From positions 115,481,121 to 115,545,120 of the forward strand of contig NC_091125.1 in the NCBI RefSeq assembly GCF_040183065.1: a DNA stretch of 64,000 bases, read 5' to 3'. The notes below the pieces were generated by a model. That model searched no databases. It was not told where the DNA came from and saw nothing but the letters and a program-made list of their open reading frames with translations. The stretch is from Periplaneta americana. Its lineage: Eukaryota; Arthropoda; Insecta; Blattodea; Blattidae. Below are positions 56,667 through 64,000 of the stretch, in pieces. Position 1 is the stretch's first letter. Each line of letters opens with the position of its first letter. The translations under genes were made by a program, and so were the position numbers.

Positions 56667-57041
56667 ATGTTTAGCACCTTTATTAAAATTAAATTTCCGA
56701 AAGTATATAGAAGTTCATGTAACTGCAGATATGTTCACGAGGGTTCACCAAATGAACCTCCAAGACCAGAAAATCCTTTTAAACGGACACTGAGAATTCT
56801 TGGAAATGACATGAAATCAGCGAAAAGATCTGTTGAATCTTTCATATCAAAAGTACAAAGTGCTCGTGAAGCTGCAGAGAAGGCTCAGAAATTGAATTCA
56901 GCATATCGTGATGGTATATTTCCGGAGCATAGTGACATTGCCATTATTGGCGGAGGTGCTATGGGCTCATCGATTGCCTATTGGCTGAAGCAGAGAGCAC
57001 CAAATGCTCTTACTATAACAGTCATCGAAAAAGATCCTTCG
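56667..57041 (+). CDS. FOXRED1, first coding exon
   Basis: FOXRED1 is a mitochondrial FAD-dependent oxidoreductase-like protein needed for assembly of respiratory complex I. The ATG at 56667 (context GTCACCATGT) gives MFSTFIKIKFPKVYRSSC, basic, without acids and suited to mitochondrial import. HPFKRT-like residues follow (ENPFKRTLRILGNDMK), then a helical KSAKRSVESFISKVQ segment and the FAD motif SDIAIIGGGAMGSSIAYWLK (residues 89-108), ending TVIEKDPS. I place the donor at 57042 (TCG|gtaaat) because family members continue with Y..AST. A donor at 57072 (CAG|gtaggc) is the alternative and would add ten residues that do not resemble the family. Later exons, with SVGG and catalytic-domain sequence, are not in the window. 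Confidence 0.85.
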
Positions 57042-58498
57042 GTAAATCAAAATATGTATTCCTGGGGTCAGGTAGGCCTAATCAGAATCCATTAAGCATG
57101 CACAGTAAATTTGAATACGTTCACTTTAAGTGTAACTTAGTTTAAAATTAAGATTGTGTGATTTTATTTTGTGCATGCGAAAAATTAAAGATGAATAGGC
57201 CTAACTTACTATTAGAAAAATTTCTTTTCTTCTGCATGCATTCTTTACATGCTGTTTAGCTCCTTCAAAGCCTTTGTAATTTCTAAAATGTCTAATAATT
57301 TAGTAGGTAGGTTTATCATACATTTTAGAGACGCTTTCTGATGATTATTCTGCCTTGCATATAGGGTACTCACAATTGTCTAAGAATGTGCTCTTTCTTT
57401 CAAGGCATACCAAAAGTCTAATCTAACCTGACACATTCAACCTTACGAAAACTCGCTTTAGTCGAATCAGTGACAAGGTAGGTTAGGTTAGTTTAGGCTT
57501 TTGCTATGCCTTGCATGTACTCACTATCGTCTAAGAATATGTTCTTTCTTCCAAGCCATACCAAAAGCTTAAATTACCAAACCTGTCACCAATTCTACCG
57601 TACGAAAACTCGCCTTTTCTCGCACGGAAATGAGATGCATGTGTTTCCCCTCCTTGCCACCTAGCTCTTCCACGTCACTCGAGTGATCCCGCTTGTCTGC
57701 ACTTCTCTGCTGGTCAAGAACTTTCGACTCTTATTTTTGGTGTAAAATTGACGTCGGCACTTAATATTTTCTTTCGTTTACGATATGTGTGACTTGACTA
57801 ACTTAATGTGGTAACGCAATAGTAAAGAATTATGCCATTAGGAAAAAGGTGATGTTATGTCATTTGGGTCTAAATTGTGAAGCACTAGAAATTCCAGTAT
57901 CCAATGATGTCGTCTGATAGCTCTTAGGTAGCAGAGTAGCTAATTTAAAACTCTGCTGCCTGAGTTCTTAATGGCTATAGCATAACCACATCAAAATTGA
58001 CTGGTAACTGCCTTTAAACATACCACTGAAATATTTAAGGCATATTTTAGATATACATAAATATTAGCATTATGCTAATGAAGATTTTTCTGTTCTGTTG
58101 AGGTGCTGTACCGTAATTGTAATTTTGATAGGAGAGGCATAGAATGGACTTTTTCAATTGCTGGAGTGAAAAAGGGAATCGTATCATTTCAAAGATTGCC
58201 TCTATCTTCGTTTTGAAATGATTTTAAAAAATGATAATCTAAGTTAGTCAGTCAAGCAGAGTTGGCTGTTTGTGATGACTCCAAAGAGTAGGAACTCCTC
58301 GTCACCCCATTTTTTTAATCACTTGAAAATGGAAATAGAGCCAGTCTTCAAAACGTTATGAGTTCCTTTTCCATCACTAGTAACGGAAAAAGTCCAATGT
58401 AGGCCTAAGCCTACACACCTGTTTTTAAGCAATTCATCATTGCTTTCTTCCTCACTTAGATCAATATTATAATTTTAATACACCATCTTGCATAAGTA
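57042..58498 (+). other. FOXRED1 intron, first part
   Basis: Contains two imperfect copies of a sequence of about 115 bp (57365-57480 and 57525-57620) sharing ATACCAAAAG and ACGAAAACTCGC. The rest is unclassified. Confidence 0.55.
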
Positions 58499-59140
58499 CG
58501 TGGAAAAATTTTAGAAATTCACCATAAATAAACTAAGCAACAGATAATAATAATTCTTATACTGATAAAACCAGAAACTCTCAGAGTTTTGTTACGGAAA
58601 ATCCTGTATAACATAGTTGCCATGGTTTATTGCTAGGAGGAGTAGTAGTGAATTAGTTTTGTTAGAAGAAGGTCTGTATTGCGACAGTGATAATTACATT
58701 TTTCAACAACATGGTTGTCTGCTCATTTCCACAATGACATACCAGGCTATCTGAACACAAATTTATCACAACGTTGGAGAGAATGGTGTGGACAAGAAGA
58801 TGAAGCTTTAATACAGTGACTACTCAGGTTACTGGATTTAAGACCGTGCGATTTTTTCTTGTGGGATTTGTGAAGGACATTATTTTTGTATTTCCAAAAC
58901 TTGCTAACCTTAAGGAACTTCACACAACCATATCACTGCAGCTGTGGCACTGATCAATTGTGATATGCTGACACACGTGTGGAATGAAATGGATTATCAG
59001 CTAGATGTCTGCCGTAGCAGACACAGTGAGCATTTGTGAGATATTTAATAAGACTTGGAGAGTTTACCTACATTTATGTGTAATAAAATATAGTATCCGT
59101 TGCTCAGTTTATTTGTGGTGAATTTCTAAAATGTTTCACG
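58499..59140 (+). mobile_element. mariner/Tc1-related transposon, internally deleted
   Basis: Inverted ends TTTTAGAAATTCACCATAAA (58509) and the complement (59090-59135) span about 50 bp. The plus strand in between carries transposase C-terminal residues with frame changes: RSPDL..CDFFLWG-type sequence near 58840, then NCDMLTHVWNEMDYQLDVCR. The N-terminal half is missing. 642 bp in total; the target duplication is unclear. Confidence 0.8.
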
Positions 59141-59149
59141 GACTTATGA

Positions 59150-59940
59150 AAGACCCGATATTAATATAGTAATAGAGGTAGCTGCATAGATCCCAAGGAG
59201 GTGGAGGGGCTTTCACAGTGCAGACCAGGGAGCTGCCAGAGCTGTGTAACTCTGTCGACAGATGGCATCATGGTGAATCTCGATATCTACAGTGCTTCCA
59301 TCATCTGGTCAATATAGGATGCAGCAGGACATAGTACATAATTTGCAAACAGATGACATCAATCTGAGGAGGCTGCAGAGTATCAACAGGGAGACTCGGT
59401 CAGACCTGGATGTCATAGCTGAATTGATAAGATGGGACCAAGCAATGAATCACTTACTTACAGGGATGCGGTCCTAAGGACTTCAAAAACCATCCCATAA
59501 TACAATTGACACACTAAGCTTCAAACTGTGATGCAAGCCTCTGGACTGTCCTGAGAAAGAAAAAAAATTCAGTAATAAATTGAATATGTTCACTTTCATA
59601 GAAAAAACTCATTATACCTGTTCCATCTTGTTAAAAATTGCGTTGTTTGCCAATTAAATATTCAATTTTAGATAAAATTATCTCTTAGGCATGTCTCAAA
59701 GTTACGTACATTTACAACTGAAGTGAATAGATTAACTAAATAGCCGGATGTGACATAAAAAATTACGATCCAAAGCTAGTAGTGCATACCAATCAAATTT
59801 GTAGTAGCTAGTAAACGAAAATGCTTGTTTGATTGTTGACTTGTACACTAAACAAAGATGGATACCTCATTAGCAATTGGAGGTTATGAACCAAGAATTA
59901 GTTCGCCATTTCCAGAAATCTTCATATAGTTTTCATTTTA
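59150..59940. other. Unclassified, one 61-codon open frame
   Basis: 59292-59477 reads MLPSSGQYRMQQDIVHNLQT and onward. I know no family for it. The surrounding CAGACCAGGGAGCTGCC phrase looks like repeat DNA, so I do not call a gene. Confidence 0.35.
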
Positions 59941-59941
59941 T

Positions 59942-60204
59942 AAGCAGTCGCGGACAGCCAATGAGGGGTGGTCCTCCAGCTTGGAGGTTGGGCGAAGGGC
60001 TCACAAACCATCACCGTAAAAAACAGCTTGTTACGAAACCTTCAAATAAGCCTCGAAATGGGACTGATTCTCTGGCACGACCACAGCAAAGGAATAAGGT
60101 TTTGAGATTTGGTACTTGGAATGTTACAAGTCTATATAGAACAGGAGGGGTAACATTAGTAGTCAAATGCTTGGCATTAGAAAACAACAAAAACAACATA
60201 ATCT
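59942..60204 (+). mobile_element. LINE with 5' end fused to 3' tail
   Basis: Starts with GCAGTCGCGGACAGCCAATG and encodes LARPQQRNKVLRFGTWNVTS, the opening of an apurinic-like endonuclease domain. After LYRTG it jumps to GTCAAATGCTTGGCATTAGA and an AACAACAAAAACAACATAA tail, the same tail as the LINE at 33030-33312. All of the RT region is missing. Confidence 0.78.
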
Positions 60205-60596
60205 TTCAGTGCACAACATTCAGACAAGACTTTACTTATAACGGAGTTCTTAATAAACAAATGTCGAATCATCCCCTTAAATTATTTTTTATTTATTTAT
60301 TTATTTTTTTAATTCAATGCAGTGGCAGTTGACTAGAGTCATTGGCGATAAAAACTAAAAGGAAAGAAAATGAAATAAAGTGAACAATGTGCAAGTGAAA
60401 CTATGAAGGAGTGGATGTCAGCACTGCTGCATTCTTTCTCTGGCCTCCCAGTACCTATCCATAAAGCTGACAGATGAAAGTGCTGGACAAGTCTTAATGT
60501 GGTTTGAGTCCATGGTTTCGGAACATCCACAGAGCATGCAGTGGGGGCAGGATAATACACCCAGGCAGTGGAGGTGATTAGCCAGACAGTCATGAC

Positions 60597-62026
60597 CAAA
60601 GCTCGGAACTTGGGGACTTGTGTCTTTGAACGTGGCTAAGTGACCGGACTTCAATGTCAACAAACTCCCACTTCCAGCACAGAGGTACTGTAAGGTCTGC
60701 TATAAAAGTGGTTCCTGGCTGGAACAACATAATGATACTCGTAATATTATGGTAGATTGAAACAAGTAATTTTATAGCATATATATAAATAAACATGCAA
60801 AATATATCAAATTTACAGTTCTGCCCTGTATATTTTATTACAGTGCATGACTACATACATTCGAATATCTTTCGAACCCATACCTTCTTCGTCTGTTAAT
60901 TAAACATGATTTGAAACGAAAGAAACTTATTTCCACGTCACATGAAGTGACGGGAGCAAAATTATTTTTTTTTATTTTATTTATTTTAACTAGCTACCTA
61001 CTGAATACAAATTACATTTATAAAACAAAAATGTTTCTATCCACTACCGTAAGAGCCAGGCTCGTGTACGGTGTTGTCTTAGTCAGTAATATAACATAAA
61101 ATTTACAAGGACACTTTACTAAATACAGTAAGTAACTTAATTCAAACCAATAAATACAACACAAGAGCAAGAATAAAGAAGAAAGAGAAAAGGAGAGAAA
61201 AATACACATTTAATATAAATTGACAATTCGACAGAAGCCAGTGATATTCAATAAAAACAAGAATATAGTAAACACAAATAAAAGGTAAAACAAAATGCAT
61301 TTGTTAATATTAAGTTATATTATATCGTGGATAATTTTACAAATTTATTTTTTAAAAGCTTCAATTTTAAAAAATTTCAAATTTGGAAAATGGTTTGTAA
61401 TTGTATTATAAAGTCTTAGGCCGAAATAAAGTATTGAATGTTTTCACTGTCACTGTTTCCTGTTCGATTTTCAGTAGTTGCTAGCTGATCTCGTATCTGA
61501 GAAAGATAAGTATCCTAAATTTGTCTCGAAAATAGTTTTCAATTTCTATGTCACTACTAGGGAAGGTTCCACTACGACTTTATCCATGGCTATGGACAAA
61601 TTTTCCACCGATTTAAGGGACTGCAATGTATTTCAATGAATACCCGTTTCCAATCTCTAGTTTGTGTTTGACACAAGTTACAAAATATAAACTCTCCATT
61701 CGAAGAAAATAATGTATCTCCTCAGAATTCCTCCACGAAGTTCTGTACCTAAATTTTAAGAAATATATTTTCAAACGCATACAATACCCATTCGAATAAT
61801 ACATATTTTCTTATTTTCAAACAGACCGTTTACCTCTAATTAATTCTCTGAATGTCATTGGCTTCGACACGACACAGTTTCCTCGTCCGTCTTCCTGTCA
61901 TTCGATGTGACCACGTTCTTAGTACACACGACTGTCTCTAAGCACTTGCAGGGTGAGCTTTGTGTACGTTGTACCTGTAACCTTACTCATGCACACGACA
62001 CACAAGTCCCCAAGTTCCGAGCTTTG
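60597..62026 (-). mobile_element. hAT-family element nested in the LINE
   Basis: 1430 bp with perfect 27-bp terminal inverted repeats that start CAAAGCTCGGAACTTGGGGA (60597-60623 and 62000-62026). They are flanked by perfect 8-bp target duplications GTCATGAC (60589-60596 and 62027-62034). Inside, the minus strand keeps a hAT C-terminal piece, FAPVTSCDVEISFFRFK and NRRRRYGFERYSNV (60840-60970). Removing the element plus one GTCATGAC rejoins the LINE reading frame exactly (GHD|CLA). The catalytic part of the transposase is absent. Confidence 0.95.
60975..61428 (-). mobile_element. LINE 3' end nested in the hAT element
   Basis: Closely matches 461-900: CCACTACCGTAAGAGCC, TTTACTAAATACAGTAAGTA and GACAGAAGCCAGTGATATTC in the same order and strand, with an A/T tail at 60965-60990. 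It is a 5'-truncated copy of the Jockey/CR1-like LINE at the left end of the window. Confidence 0.9.
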
Positions 62027-63324
62027 GTCATGACCTACTGCGGTGCGGAACGTCGCAACAGCTTCTCTTCTGGGCCATTCGGGGAGAGTGGAGTTCAGTG
62101 TGTCCTTCCAGTGTTTATCTTTAATTTGGTCCTCCAAACTCTTATGGAAACATTGTCTCACTCGACTGCTTATATTTGTAGATGCTCTAAGGAATGGCAG
62201 CATGTTAGAATATGAAAGGGGGATAGTTGTTCCTTTCTTTGCTAGAAAGTCTGCTGCTTCATTCCCAGCAATACCGCAGTGAGAAGGTATCCATTGCAGA
62301 TGTACAATTTTATTTAGTTTCTTGATGTCTTCTCTGCATTGTTGAATGTCATCATTAGCTAGTTGTAGTAAGTAAATAGTTTCCAATTGCAGATATCACT
62401 GCTTTTGAGTCACTGAGGAGGACAATGTTTGGAAATGGGAAGGACCTGCACAACAGTTGTTTCACAGCAGTACATATGGCTCTTACTTCTCCATCAAAAG
62501 GTGTATGGTTGTTGCCTAGAGTGAGATAGGTAGAGAACAGTTGGCAATGAATTCTGGCTACAGTGGGCCCGTGTTTTTCTATTTGGGAGCCGTCAGTGTA
62601 CACATGCAGCCATTTGTCTTGTGGGTAGCGGATTTGTAATGTTTCTAAGGCAGAAAGACGGAGTACTTCACTACATTCGTCCTGTTTATTTTCTATTGCA
62701 ATAAGATGAAGTGCATAGTCAATATGATATAACGCAAGTGGGTTGGTTGGTAGTATCAATTGCTGGGGTTTTCAGGATAGATCCAGATTATGCCTTTCAG
62801 TGATTACTTTTTGCAGGAAACCCTCTTGGGTTTTTAATCTGCTGTTGGTGTGTGAGGAGCAAGGGGAGTATTCAATATCAGACAAACCAGTGAGTTTTTC
62901 ATGAAGTTTTAACGCTGATTGTCTTATTTCTGATTTGATGTCCATGTTATTGGTATGTAGCAAGAGTGAGTTTATTGGTGTTGATTTTACAGCACCAGTA
63001 ATCAGTCTCCTGGCTTGATTTTGGACACAGTCTAGCTTACTGATTGTCTGATTAGATGCAGTTATAAGGGCACCACAGCAATATATCATGATTGGTTTCA
63101 CATATTGATATTATTAAATTATGTTAGTTCGCCACAACAGATACATAAATATACACCCTAATATTTATTACATTTTTTCTGAATTGACGGAAGAAGAAGG
63201 TAAATTGTTCACATTTCATATAGAATAAATTTACCATGATTTGTGTAGTGTGTAGTTGTTAGAGATTGACAGGACATGGACATATTTGGAATGGGGAAGA
63301 TAAGCTCTGTGGATCACATAAAAT

Positions 63325-63890
63325 AGGCTATCTTGGTTCTATTATTGATAAATCCGATACTTGTGAAAGAGATGTAGAGGACCTTATCTGTCAAGCAAGA
63401 GGTGCAATTCGGGCACTTATTGGTGTCCTTTGGAGTAGGTAAATCTAACAGGAGGCAAAAAATATGACTTTGAAAACCATCATTGAAAGTATTTTAATCT
63501 GCAGAGGATAAGGATAATCACTGACTGAAAGACAAAAACAAAAGCTATGTTCGGTGGAAATGGTTGGATTGTGAAGGAATTGCCGAGTTTCTAGGTTACA
63601 ATGAATTAGAAATTATGTAATAAGAGAAAAAGTGAGCCAAACGGAATCAGTAACTGAAAGACTGGAAGATAGAGCATTTTATTGGTATAGTCACATTCAA
63701 ATTATGTCAGAAGAGAGCTGGCCAAAACAGATCTTGTCATGGTCACCATAAGGATGCAGGAAAAGACAAAGATCATGCATTACATATAGAGGAGGAACCT
63801 TGATGAGGCTGATAGAATGATAGAAGACTCTGGTGTCAAGCAATAAAAGGCAACAACTGCTGACAAGAAGAGAAACCTTTAAAGTTAAAG
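63325..63890 (+). mobile_element. LINE ORF2 thumb fragment
   Basis: The plus strand, with several stops and frame changes, encodes GYLGSIIDKSDTCERDVEDL, CQARGAIRALIGVLW, LTERQKQKLCSVEM and FYWYSHIQIMSEESWPKQIL. This is the thumb and C-terminus of a LINE ORF2 distantly like the RWPKQIL family. Its end lies near 63890. Confidence 0.75.
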
Positions 63891-64000
63891 TAAGTAATTT
63901 TGTGAAATTTTTGGTGATTGCATTGTGAGCCATAATTTGTGGCATCTGAAGATCCTCAATTTGAATCTCTGTAACTTTTGTTTTTGATGCAAACTTCAAG

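Larger units (their letters stand above)
60286..63113 (-). mobile_element. LINE (RNase H-bearing, Jockey/I group) with target duplication, split by a hAT element
   Basis: From 63113 down on the minus strand: RT C-terminus (YCCGALITASNQTISKLDCV, QARRLITGAVK), then RNase H with its acidic residues in HVYTDGSQ, FDGEVRAI, LLSDSKAV and HCGIAGNEAADFLAK, then ATFRTAVGHD. The ORF continues at 60588 with CLANHLHCLGVL, CPHCMLCGCSETMDSNHIK and YWEARERMQQC, a stop, and a TAAA-rich tail at 60286-60312. Direct repeats TTAAATTAT flank it (60277-60285 and 63114-63122). Two frame changes are seen near 62765 and 62370. 5' truncated. Confidence 0.9.

Noticed and set aside
57475-57500. TTAGG-like words (and CCTAACCTAA near 37880), possible telomeric repeat
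   Set aside because: Only two or three irregular units; an interstitial telomere array needs many more.
59292-59477. Small gene of 61 codons inside the FOXRED1 intron
   Set aside because: No recognisable family, no clear promoter or poly(A) signal, and repeat-like surroundings.

Overview
The window is animal nuclear DNA with split genes, long AT-rich introns, many microsatellites and dense, layered transposon debris. The host proteins read as insect. The tRNA-headed SINE families, the KGKG-type and R2-like LINEs and the abundant mariner and hAT relics look cockroach-like (Blattodea, possibly Periplaneta). That placement rests on remembered repeat types and was not searched.

Three host genes lie on the + strand. 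(1) Tensin, 15826-36596: ten exons rebuilt from splice sites and codon phase, giving 793 residues in view. It has a low-complexity, polyQ-bearing middle and a C-terminal SH2-PTB pair. Its N-terminal part is not in view. (2) A polyamine oxidase of the PAOX/SMOX type, 45538-49076: two coding exons, 487 aa, apparently complete. (3) The first coding exon of FOXRED1, 56667-57041, a mitochondrial FAD protein of complex I assembly; its remaining exons lie beyond the window.

Layout: 1-15.8 kb is repeats (LINE, SINE, MITE and hAT pieces, microsatellites). 15.8-36.6 kb is tensin, with MITEs, SINEs, a fold-back element and a 117-bp tandem array in its introns. 36.6-45.5 kb is intergenic with a hAT relic and SINEs. 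45.5-49.1 kb is the oxidase. 49.1-56.7 kb is mariner and LINE wreckage. 56.7-64 kb is FOXRED1 exon 1 and a long repeat-filled intron, including a three-deep nest of insertions at 60286-63113.

The three genes are ordinary neighbours with no evident shared pathway. I found no convincing undescribed functional system. The best leads are structural: the nested LINE/hAT/LINE locus with two readable sets of target-site duplications, a fold-back element with a hammerhead-ribozyme-like core, a MITE family with 7-bp target duplications, SINE families of different heads sharing one 3' tail, and an intronic array whose units each carry splice-acceptor-like sequence.
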